Shown here: positions 55,432 through 64,000 of the stretch, piece after piece | Layout of the letters: every line of letters starts with the position of its first letter | Position numbering within the stretch: the stretch's first letter is position 1 | Assembly (NCBI GenBank): GCA_022410635.1 | Contig: JAJVDF010000279.1 | Span: 685,633 to 749,632 of the forward strand | Length of the DNA: 64,000 nucleotides | Reading direction: 5' to 3' | Origin: Tretioscincus oriximinensis | Taxonomy: Eukaryota > Chordata > Lepidosauria > Squamata > Gymnophthalmidae | Notes under the pieces: model-generated | Told to the model about the DNA's origin: nothing | The model's database searches: none | Seen by the model: the letters and a program-made list of their open reading frames with translations, nothing else | Program-made: the position numbers and the translations under genes

Positions 55432-55735
55432 ATGTGGAAGAAGGAGGAGGAGAAACGAAAGAAAGAAGAGGAAGGAGACGGAAGAGGAAAGGAAGAAGAA
55501 GAAAGGGAAAGAGAGGAAGAAGAGGAAGCAGAGGAAGCAGAGGAAGGAGAAGAGGAAGATGAGGAAAAGGAGGAGGAAAAGGAAGAGAGAGGAAGAGAAG
55601 AGGAAGAAGAGAATGAAGAGTGGGAGGACGGAGAGGAAGGAGAGGAAGAAGAGAATAGGGTTTTTATACCCTGCTTTTCTCAACTGAAGGGTCTCAAAGT
55701 GGCTTACAAGCTATTTTTCACCCCAGTCCACACAA
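55432..55735 (-). mobile_element. SINE 3' end with 225-bp expanded purine tail
   Basis: Irregular GAAGAG/GGAAGA purines (55434-55660), then GGTTTTTATACCCTGCTTTT, TCTCAAAGTGGCTTACAAGC and CACCCCAG. Only the last 75 bases of the SINE remain. Confidence 0.85.
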
Positions 55736-55739
55736 TAGA

Positions 55740-56195
55740 ACTGTTAATGTTATTAAAACAAATTTAGAAAAATCATCTCCAAGTCAACAATAAGTTGAAC
55801 AGCAGGATAACAGCAAAATCAAATTGAAAACAGATACTATAATGCAAAAATAATTAATCCTGCCTCTCAAAAACATTCATAGCTGCTGCCTAAAAATCTC
55901 TGTGGATCTCTTAGTGGGAGTCTGATTCCTTGCAGAAGTTCAGGCTTTTTACAGCATGATGTGACATAAGTTGCAACTGTATTGTGTGCTCCAGGTGGAC
56001 CTTCTGTTCGCTGGGAGCATATACCAGGATACAAGGACCAGGGTTGGAGGGTAGCTGGATGTTGTCACCTCATCACCATCACCACACATTCCATGCTCCT
56101 GCCCCAAGATGTTGCTCGTCCTGCTTCATATTCCTCAATACAATCCAGTGCTGCTAGTAAGTAGGGGCTGGAGGGAGGGGGTTAGGAATGGGTGT
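55740..56195. other. Unclassified sequence
   Basis: Nothing recognised. Confidence 0.4.
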
Positions 56196-56199
56196 GGAG

Positions 56200-56822
56200 A
56201 GGAAAGTAGTGAGAGGAAAGCCTGAGAGGACTCAGACTTCAAAACTGGATTTCAGGATAGCAGATTTTGATGGGCTCAGAAGGAGGGTAGGAAGGATCCA
56301 ATGGTTGAATGTTTTAAAGAACAGAAATGTCCAAGAAGGATGGGAGATCTTGCAAAATGAGATTCTGGAAGCACAATCTTTAACAATCCCTAAAAGAAGA
56401 AAACATTGGAAGCATCTAAGGAAGCCACTGTGGATGAACCCAGATCTTAATAACTTTCTAAAAAGGAAAAAATAGTGTTTATGAAATGGAAGAAGAGAGA
56501 AATTTCTAAGGAGGAATGTAAGGTAGTCTGCAGCAACTGTAGGGCAAGTATCAGAAAAGTTAAAGCAAAATATGAACTAAGTCTCGCAAGGAATGTAAAA
56601 AACAATAATAAAGAGTTTGGGGGATACATCAAAAGAAAAAGAAAAACTAAAGATGCTATAGAAGTTCTACAGAGAGAAAATGGTGAATTGATCAAAAACA
56701 ATACTGAGAAAATTGAACTTCTGAACTCTTATTTTGCATCTTTTTTTCTGAGAAAGGAAATACAACAATTGGCCTTTATCATGCTATTGAAGGGACAAAA
56801 AGGTGAGGGAACTCTTAGCTAA
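56200..56822 (+). pseudogene. CR1 ORF2 linker fragment
   Basis: Two frames joined by a frameshift near 56470. The first reads KLDFRIADFDGLRRRVGRIQ, EGWEILQNEILEAQ and RKPLWMNPDLNNFLKRKK; the second reads MKWKKREISKEECKVVCSNC, IRKVKAKYELSLARNVKNNN, KEFGGYIKRKRKTKD and ELLNSYFASFF. These are the standard motifs between the endonuclease and RT domains of CR1 polyproteins. The RT itself is deleted. Confidence 0.88.
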
Positions 56823-56909
56823 TTTAAATGTCATAAAACAGAGGCTGGACAGTCATCTGTTTAGGGTGGTTTAGTGAATCATGCATTGAGCAGGGGATTG
56901 GACCCCATG

Positions 56910-57270
56910 CAGTGGTGGCTGGTTTACTTTGAGATTGGAGTGGACATTAGGAAAAGGGCTGGGAGGAACATTCAAGCATTTACCAGTCTCTCTTTCAGTC
57001 TGCAAGTTGAATGCCAATAAAAAATAGCACCTCAATGGAGACTGAGAGACTGTAGACCCTCCCAAACAGCCCCTCCCATTGGTTCTGGGATCGGCGACCC
57101 CTTTCGTCAATAAAAAAAGCTATCTGGAGCTTTTTGATTTGTTGACAGCTCCTCTACGAAGGCCTACGGTTGGGCAATTGTTCTCCATTGTTTTCTATGG
57201 AGATTTTATTAATGATTTTAATCTATTAGTGTTCGCTGGACTCCACGAACCCAGAGGCGAGCCGCCACTG
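56910..57270. mobile_element. hAT-type MITE family 2, perfect 8-bp TSD
   Basis: Ends CAGTGGTGGCTGG and, inverted, CAGTGGCGGCTCG. ACCCCATG is present at 56902-56909 and 57271-57278; removing the element restores the CR1 consensus. 361 bp, no transposase. Confidence 0.95.
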
Positions 57271-57454
57271 ACCCCATGACCCTGGAGGTCCCTTCCAACT
57301 CCACTTCTATGATTCATTTTTCAGGGATTAGGTGGTTTGGGTTGTGGCTTGAAGGAAGAAAGATATTTTCCATGGGGCAGGAGAATGTCAGATTTTTGCC
57401 TACATAATTATTATCATGGCTTTGGGAACAAAGATTTTTATAAAGATGGGCTTT

Positions 57455-57492
57455 GGACTGATTCAGCACGACTCCTCTTATGTTCTTGTAGT
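57455..57492 (+). mobile_element. CR1 3' tail fragment, sense
   Basis: GACTGATTCAGCACGACTCC then TCTTATGTTCTTG. Confidence 0.55.
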
Positions 57493-57545
57493 CTTATTCG
57501 TATATTCTCAAGGAGCTCCCCGGTTTTTTTCCTTCTCAAGCCTAA

Positions 57546-58005
57546 GGACATAAGAACATAAAAGGAGCCCTGCTGAATCAGGCCAGAGCCCATCTGGTCC
57601 AGCATCCTGTCTTACATAGAGGCCCACCAACTGCACTTGGGCAGCCTGGAGCAGAAAAAGGCAAAATTTTCGATGCCCTGCAAAAGGCATTTNAGGAATA
57701 CTGCCTGTTCTCCATCTCAGATGCAGTATCAAGACATACATCCTAGAAGCTGTTTATACCCTTGGCTTCAATGAACTTGTCTAATCCTCTCTTAAAACTG
57801 TCCAGGTTGCTAGCTACCACCACTTCTTCTGGAAGTACATTCTATAGGCCAATGACTATGGGTAAAAAAATACTTTCCTTTATCTGTCTTAACTCTTTTG
57901 CCCGTCAGCTTCAAGGAATGCCCCCTGGTTCTAGTGTTGTGTGATAGAGAAAATAGTTTTTCTCTATTCACCTTATCCATCCCATGCATGACTTCACTTC
58001 AATTA
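57546..58005 (-). mobile_element. CR1 LINE 3' part, antisense, older
   Basis: AGGACATAAGAACATAAAAG, GAATCAGGCCAGAGCCCATC, AAACTGTCCAGGTTGCTAGC, GAATGCCCCCTGGTTCTAGT, TCACCTTATCCATCCCATGC. About 15-20% different from the young copies by eye. Confidence 0.88.
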
Positions 58006-58164
58006 AGTGTATAATTAGGTATACAATTAGGTGGTAATTATACAACTATGATTTGCACAAGTTCAGTTTTGGAAACAAAGCCCTGATCGCCATTTACTAT
58101 GTGGCAATGTGACAGCTATTTTTTTTTTTAAAAACCACAAGTGTAAAGCTTTGGTTCTATTGCT

Positions 58165-58276
58165 GCTTGATAGTTCCAGAAGCCCAGAAGCAACTGGTAG
58201 GCCACTTTGTGAGCCAGAATACTGGACTAGATAGGCTGTAGCATAATCTAGCAAGGTTCCTTTTTCATTCTTAATG
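58165..58276 (+). mobile_element. CR1 3' end fragment, sense
   Basis: AAGCAACTGGTAGGCCACTT, AATACTGGACTAGATAGGCT, TTCATTCTTAATG. Confidence 0.65.
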
Positions 58277-58336
58277 TCATCCTAGTGTCTCCCTTCCACA
58301 GCCCAGTGCCAGCAATCCATTATTTACAAACATCTC

Positions 58337-59012
58337 AGTCAAAAACCTGCCAAGATGCTCTTTCCCCAAAGCAAACAGGAAGGCTTTTTTGCAGTTGTTT
58401 CAAAACACTTAATTTTTTTATCATAATACAGTATAATAAACATTATTCAATCATTATTACAATGTTTTGAAACACCACCCCTTTACATTATACCCTCCCT
58501 CCTCCCATATATTTCAATACTCTTTTGAGAATTCACATCTGGAATACTAAATTCAACTTCATTTTCATTACTTCACTCTTTACGTTTGCCTACAAATAGT
58601 TCTTTACTATCAACCATTTTTGTTTACAATTTCTTATTTTCTGTGTATTTTCTGTATTATTTATTCTACAACTAAAACTTTTTTTGGAAACAGGTTAATC
58701 ATATATTCATACATTTTCTGCATTGTCCGTTTAGAATTGTCCTTCCAACCACTCACAAGAACAGTTTGAGCACATGAAATTATTTTGTCTATCATGTCTC
58801 TTACATCCACTGGCAATATCCAAATCTACACACAAAACTGCCATCTTGTTTGTTGTCTTTATTTGTATTGTGGTATTTATCTCTCTCTACTTCCTCTCAA
58901 AATTCCTTCGCCTTTGGGCATTCCCATACCATATGTATGAAAATGCCTCTGTGTCAAAAACCTGCTGAGATGTTCCCTCCACAAAGCAAGAAGGAAGCCT
59001 TAGTGCCAGAAG
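58337..59012 (-). mobile_element. L1-like antisense insertion between 50-bp direct repeats
   Basis: A T-rich block (58400-58958) with CTTTGGGCATTCCCATACCA, resembling antisense L1, lies between two direct copies of TCAAAAACCTGC...GATG with AAAGCA and GGAAG further in (58339-58392 and 58958-59010). Family call is tentative. Confidence 0.4.
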
Positions 59013-59756
59013 CTTCTGTCGCAAAAGGCCAACCAAAGGATCCATCTCCACTGTCACCATTAGCCCCTTGCTTTAAAAAAGAAAACTTAAGAGGAAGCAA
59101 AGCTTGGCTACGTCTTGGAAGGAAGAAACCTGCTTGTGTGAGCTATGAGTTCGCCTGCCAGCTTTCTGTAAGGTAAACAAAGAGGTGGGAAATTCAAGCT
59201 TCTTTTGAAAAGGACTGAAAGGCGGAAGGCATTTGGAAGTCGCCCCGCAGAACAAAAGTTGACTGTTGGTATTTAAACCAGACGCTATGTGCTGAGCCAT
59301 AAATGCTCTTTCTGCACTGCTTTCCATGGGTCTAGTTACAAGCTTCAGAGACCAAGGGGAAAGCCATTCAGTGAGTAAGCATATCTCTGTTCCCAGGCTC
59401 CAGCACCACTTGAATGGGCAGGCAAACAGGGGCCACCCATTTAGCCTGCCCTACAAGACCTCAAGGGTTTCTTCTCCACTCACAGTAATGCTAAGGGTTC
59501 AGTAGTGCAGCAGAGTTTCAGAGGCTTAATCACTGCTTGAGGAATTCTGAACTGGGGGCACAATCAGGATCCCTTCTGTGATTTTGCAAAAATCGTACCA
59601 ACACTGTTATTTTATTTATACTTCCTTACAAGGTAATTGAGTCTGTTGTTGGAAAAAAGGCAACAACCTCTGGAAATCAAATTATTTCGCTTTTCATGAA
59701 ACGTTAGAATACAAAATTTGGGGTGGAGGAACTAAGAGAGCTCACAATTATATATA
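59013..59756. other. Unclassified sequence
   Basis: Nothing recognised. Confidence 0.4.
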
Positions 59757-59949
59757 GGGTGCTTCAAAAAATGTATACACACAATGTACAGAATCAGTGG
59801 TGACTCGTACTCATTTGTTATTTACGTTTTATTTACATTGGACTTTAAGCTTTCTAATTTCCTGAAATTTAACTTTGTAGAACAGTAGAACAGTAAATAA
59901 ATTTTCTATGGAAGTTCACAGTGTGTATACATTTTTTTTAAGCACCCTG
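59757..59949. mobile_element. Tc1/mariner-type MITE (pair with 63738)
   Basis: GGGTGCTTCAAAAAATGTAT at the left and, inverted, CAGGGTGCTTAAAAAAAATG at the right, with TA beside each end. The left arm is shortened after ATGTATACACAC. The right 125 bases are almost identical to 63842-63969 apart from a 10-base duplication (AGAACAGT region). Confidence 0.88.
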
Positions 59950-59983
59950 TATACAACTAGTGGAATTAGCCCGTTGCATTACA

Positions 59984-60785
59984 ATCTAGTCCAGCCTTCT
60001 GTGTCACACAGACGCCCACCAGATGTACCTGGCCAGTCTGAACAGAGGAAAGCAAAATATGCCCCTGTTCATGACTACCTGCAAATGGTATCTCAGGAGT
60101 CCTGCCTGTTGCTCCATCCCGGATACAGCATCCAGACATCCATTCTAGTATCCATTTATACGCTTGGTGTCCATAAGCCTGTCTAGTCCTGTCTTGAAGC
60201 AATTCAAGCTGTTACCTACCCCCACCTCTTCAGGAAGTAAATTCCACAGGCCGATGACCCTCTGGATGAAAAAATACTTTCCTTTGTCTTTTCTCACTTT
60301 TCTGCCCATTTCAAGGAGTGTCCTCTGGTCCTAGCATTGTGTGATAGAGAAAACATGTTTTTTCTATTCACCCTATCCATCCCATGCATGATTTTGTGCA
60401 CGATATCCTTTGTTGTTCGGTTCCTTCTTTCCTTCCACTTTCCTTTCCTTCCTTCTTCCTTTCCTTCTTTATTTTTTGTTTTCCCTTCCCTTCCAACTTT
60501 CATCATTCCTTCCTTTGTTCTTCCATTCTTACTTCCTTTCCCCCCTATTACTGTTCCAGTACTGAACCCTGGGATATTCCACTTCTGACATCTTTCCACT
60601 CAAATACCTGACCATTTACTACTCCCCTCTGTTTTCTGTCTTTTAGCCAGTTTCCAACCCAGGACTCCAATCTCTGGAGGCTGTCAAAGTTCCGAGCCCT
60701 GTCNTTGGTCTCTGGAGGCTGCCAAAATTCTGAGCGTCATACCTCAGAATGTTGAACTCTCCCACATGGCTTTTATTACTTATGG
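59984..60785 (-). mobile_element. Internally deleted CR1 with pyrimidine tract, antisense
   Basis: 59984-60402 is the 3' CR1 part; 60403-60545 is CTTCC-rich; 60546-60660 is RT sequence (AGTACTGAACCCTGGGATAT, GTCTTTTAGCCAGTTTCCAA); then CTCTGGAGGCTGTCAAAGTT twice. The purine/RT join is the same as at 37724. Confidence 0.85.
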
Positions 60786-62628
60786 TTATTTATAATTCAG
60801 TCATCAATGTTTGTGGATTTTTCTGTATATTTTCCTTCCTCCTCTCCATTCTCTAGCTCTTTTCTTTACTCTATTGATTCCTTTTTTCCTTCCATCCTTC
60901 TTCATGCAATTTATCTTTAACAGACAAAGTTTACAACTTGTCTCTCTATGCTGGCCCCTCCCCTTTCACTCCACATTCTTAAAAGGAGCCACATTTATCT
61001 TCTCACATTCAAAACATTTTGTGTTGAAAATACAAAATGCGTTTCAGTTGGTCTTTGCTGGGGATTTCAAACAGATGAATGCCATATAATCCACATGCCA
61101 TAATCTGCACTGGCATATGGATAGCCAAGCTCTGTCCCGGGATATAACTCAGAAAAAGGCTCAGCGGGGACAGAGACCCAAATTCTTTTGTGGAAAGTAA
61201 CTGGAACAGTTCAAAGAGAGCTAAATACTGTTTTGTGTTTTGGGACTGGAAAAGCCATTTCCTGACGTGATTTGCAGACATTTCTGTCTGTTGTGACTGA
61301 CTTCTTAAAACAGGATTCTGAAGAGGACGTAACTTCAAAGGATTCACTTTCCCATACCTTCTTTCAAACAAGATATAGCAAGGGAATGGATTGAAATCTC
61401 TTTGAGAAACAAGCTTTGCTTTTAACTTGCTTATTTTCTAACACTTCAGTAAATGTGAAATCTATACATTCTAATAGATGCCCATTGTAGTCCCCCCCAA
61501 AATACATGAATTAAAAAACTCTTCAGAAATTTGATCCACTGTAAGTTTCTCATCCACTTTATCCACTCAAAAATTTATGTCGTTTCACTGAGAGCAAATG
61601 ATTTTACTAATCAAGAAATTTATGGCAATACTTCAGCATCATAATACAACCCCAAGTGTTCCTTTAATTATTATTTTTTAGCAGTCTATTATATGTATAG
61701 TTTCCACTTTCCAGAAAAATGGAGGTTAAAGGGCTCTTAGAAGCTTATGCACCAAGGTAAATTAATGGCACCACAGAGGTTCTCCTGTCTACAAGTGAAA
61801 ATCAGAGCAAATTTCCACCACTCCATGAAATGCAGGAAGTTGTATTTCAATATTCTTTATGCACTGGTAACATAGAGTGAATCCAACCTGCTGCCTCCTA
61901 TAGTGCTGTTTCCTTATATAACACTTTATGTCCCAATTACTAAAATATGTCACAGCAATCAGTCTTCTAATCAAGATGAGTGGACACACTCAGGGTCAGT
62001 CACCTGAAATGGAGATGGTTGGCATATCATAGTCTCCATGGACCACATTGGTCTGCCAGTCAGTCTCAATACTGAGGACTATTGGTAATCCAGATCAATG
62101 GCCCTTGATCAAGCTCAATTTAATGTACACAAAGCATATCAGCACCACTGATGGGAACTTGCATGAGAATCTCATACATATATGAGATGTTAACCCTTTT
62201 TATCGTTCCCTACAAGGAAGAAATCCCAGCGTAGAAGTATTTCTCCCACCTCCCTGCCCCACCCACCGTCTTATGTCATTCCAACGCTCCTCCCAGGTCC
62301 CTCCCATTATTTCATTTAGTCCATGATTTTTTTGGCCGCAGGACTTCCGGCATCCCCACCCAGCACTGATGTCATTTCTGGTTCTGGTTCCAGGGTGCCA
62401 TCTTAGTGATGGGTGAGGCCGGAAGTCACATGGCAAAAGCAGCAGGGCCTAAAGCGAAAGAAGGGATGGGGTGGGTACAAAAGAAGCGATGAAGCTGGGC
62501 AGGGTAAGGACACTTTCCATTGTATGAGGTTTTGTAGAAGTTTCTGGGTTTGATTTTATACCATCACTAATTGGCATAGGCAGACTGAAACCTGTAAGTG
62601 ATCACAATCCAAATTAAAAGACCTAANG
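60786..62628. other. Mostly unclassified; repeat P fragment
   Basis: 61087-61168 (ATCCACATGCCATAATCTGC to GGCTCAGCGGGGACAGAGAC) is a repeat P right half. The rest is unrecognised. Confidence 0.4.
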
Positions 62629-62774
62629 TAGGCTGACCAGATGACACCTTTGGGAGGGGGGGTTGAAAACCCATTTGGGGGGTGCCTCAAAAAAGCTTTC
62701 CTCAGAAAAAACTGGGGGGCACCCCAAAACAGGGTTTTCAACCCTCCCCCAAAAGGGGTCATCTGGTCAGCCTA
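62629..62774. mobile_element. hAT-type MITE, shortest palindromic form
   Basis: TAGGCTGACCAGATGACACC and, inverted, TAGGCTGACCAGATGACCCC. 146 bp. Flanks CCTAANG and CTTAAGG are compatible with an 8-bp-type duplication with changes. Confidence 0.88.
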
Positions 62775-62778
62775 CTTA

Positions 62779-62930
62779 AGGCCGTAGTCACACCTTTACT
62801 TCAAATCTTCCCCAGTCAATCTTCAGTCCCAAAGAATGGTGTTTAGTCCAGAAAAAATGCATTAAANTCATTCTTTAGGATTGAAGATGAACTAAAGTAC
62901 GTTTAAAAGTAAAAGCGTAACCAGGCCCTA
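62779..62930. mobile_element. Palindromic MITE, related to Q
   Basis: AGGCCGTAGTCACACCTTTA and, inverted, AGGGCCTGGTTACGCTTTTA; inner pairs CAATCTTCAGTCCCAAAG and CTTTAGGATTGAAGATG. Directly abuts the hAT MITE, whose duplication uses its first bases. Confidence 0.65.
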
Positions 62931-62939
62931 AGTGTTTGT

Positions 62940-63737
62940 AAGATTCCAACACGAGAGTTGATTGAGTTTAGTGGTGCTGCTGGGCTGAGAGAGTCTCCCT
63001 TAATATAAATCTAAAAAGAAAGCTATTGAGGGAAAAATGAAGCCTAACAATTGCCAGAAAAACAATGAACTAAGAAGAAGCGATTCCTTCAATCTCCTAA
63101 GCCCTCATCTGAATTCCCCAAGCAACCTCTTTAAACTTTTTTAAACCTACAGCCAATATTCTTTTGTCTTTTCACGGCCACTGTGATTATTTTGTGCCAC
63201 TACAAACTTCAGCCTTTGAACCATCCTTTTCAATTGCCACATCCTTGATAATTAAGGCCATTCTACCCCCATCTGCTGGATCTGGAGGAAGAAATAATTA
63301 TCTGTCTGATCTTGTTTTCTTTCAAGCACGTTTCAAGTTTCACCTGCCTGACTTTTCAGTCTTGATCAGAGGGTTAGGGAAAGGGAATACAAACAAAAAC
63401 AAAAGAGTTTGACGATTTCAGAAAGTTCAAGATCAACAAGACATGCGACACAATTGGGATAAAGTGCGAAGATGTCCTACCCAACAATCAAACTGACGAT
63501 AATTAATGGGAGCTGCACCATCAGAGGAGACCTCATTTGAAGCTGTTTCCTGTCCCAGGAAAATTAAGACAACACTCTGTTCGATTTAATCCTCCAGCTT
63601 GGTAATTAAATGAACATATTCATATAGCTTTCTTGGCAATTTTACAGAAGTGGTTTGCTGTTGCCTTTTCTGAGGAAGTGCCAAAACCTCAACTTGTGTC
63701 CATAAAGAAAATACTATACCATCTCTCTNTATATATA
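62940..63737. other. Repeat-poor stretch
   Basis: No transposon recognised apart from a weak TTTCTTGGCA...AAGTGGTTTGCTGTTGCC phrase (63630-63668), which recalls the end of some reptile SINE/RTE elements. 63420-63590 is complex AT-rich sequence. Confidence 0.35.
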
Positions 63738-63969
63738 CAGGGTGCTTCAAAAATGTATACACACTTTGAACTTCCATAGAAAATTTATTTACTGTTCTAC
63801 AAAGTTAAATTTCAGGATTTCCCGATTTGAANAGTATTAACATTTGTTATTTACGTTTTATTTACATTGGACTTTAAGCTTTCTAATTTCCTGAAATTTA
63901 ACTTTGTAGAACAGTAAATAAATTTTCTATGGAAGTTCAAAGTGTGTATACATTTTTTGAAGCACCCTG
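63738..63969. mobile_element. Tc1/mariner-type MITE, full palindrome
   Basis: CAGGGTGCTTCAAAAATGTA after TA (63736-63737) and, inverted at the right, CAGGGTGCTTCAAAAAATGT. Arms of about 80 bases pair nearly perfectly (CTTTGAACTTCCATAGAAAA, TACTGTTCTACAAAGTTAAA). The right flank is GGG, so the right TA has been lost or the junction changed. Confidence 0.9.
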
Positions 63970-64000
63970 GGGGAAAGCCGACAGGAGCTGGGCAGCATCC

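Larger units (their letters stand above)
56200..57315 (+). mobile_element. Classical CR1 LINE, internally deleted, interrupted by hAT MITE
   Basis: 56200-56760 is the ORF2 linker between endonuclease and RT; it then jumps to the 3' end (56825-56909: AAACAGAGGCTGGACAGTCA, GGGATTGGACCCCATG) and, after a 361-bp MITE, finishes at 57271-57315 (ACCCCATGACCCTGGAGGTC, TTCTATGATTC). Confidence 0.88.

Noticed and set aside
55361..55767. Glu/Lys-rich frames over 100 codons
   Set aside because: Expanded purine tail of a SINE.

Overview
The window looks like intergenic DNA from a reptile, most likely a squamate (lizard; a gecko would fit). I found no host exon, splice-supported gene, tRNA gene or rRNA that I can defend. 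The assignment rests on the repeat mix: many CR1 LINEs with a TTCTTATG-type 3' end, a classical CR1 with an ATTCTATG-type end, L2 LINEs with the 3' tail ending in AAATAAATAAAT, an R4-clade LINE fragment, weak L1-like pieces, a Penelope-like fragment, a tRNA-headed SINE, and hAT and Tc1/mariner MITEs. CR1, L2, R4 and L1 together are known from lizards such as Anolis; species and chromosome cannot be read from this.

Layout. 0-8 kb: minisatellite split by a SINE with a long GAA tail, an R4 fragment, CR1, a long hAT MITE, a pyrimidine tract, a longer R4 fragment, and a palindromic repeat carrying a second hAT MITE. 8-17 kb: CR1, L2, MIR-like pieces, a Penelope-like palindrome inserted in an L1-like sequence, and a CR1 with a 197-codon open reverse-transcriptase end. 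17-31 kb: SINEs on both strands, L2 split by CR1, LTR-like sequence, and a palindromic MITE. 31-35 kb: the longest CR1 copy, interrupted by an LTR-like insertion with a strong hairpin and bounded by a mariner-type MITE holding a 42-bp array with CRE-like sites. 35-50 kb: simple repeats, a deleted CR1, hAT MITEs, a foldback candidate, and a three-layer nest at 44.8-45.6 kb. 50-64 kb: SINEs with GAA/TTC tails, CR1 copies, a second hAT family with a perfect 8-bp duplication, and two very similar mariner-type MITEs.

Nothing here acts as a pathway. The story is layered insertion: several target-site duplications can be read directly (7131/7345, 2858/3194, 56902/57271, 11161/11392, 44875/45554), which gives the order of events. 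The longest open frames are repeat-derived (CR1 or R4 polyprotein fragments) or translated microsatellites. Repeat limits are by eye and usually good to about 10-30 bases, except where a target duplication fixes them.
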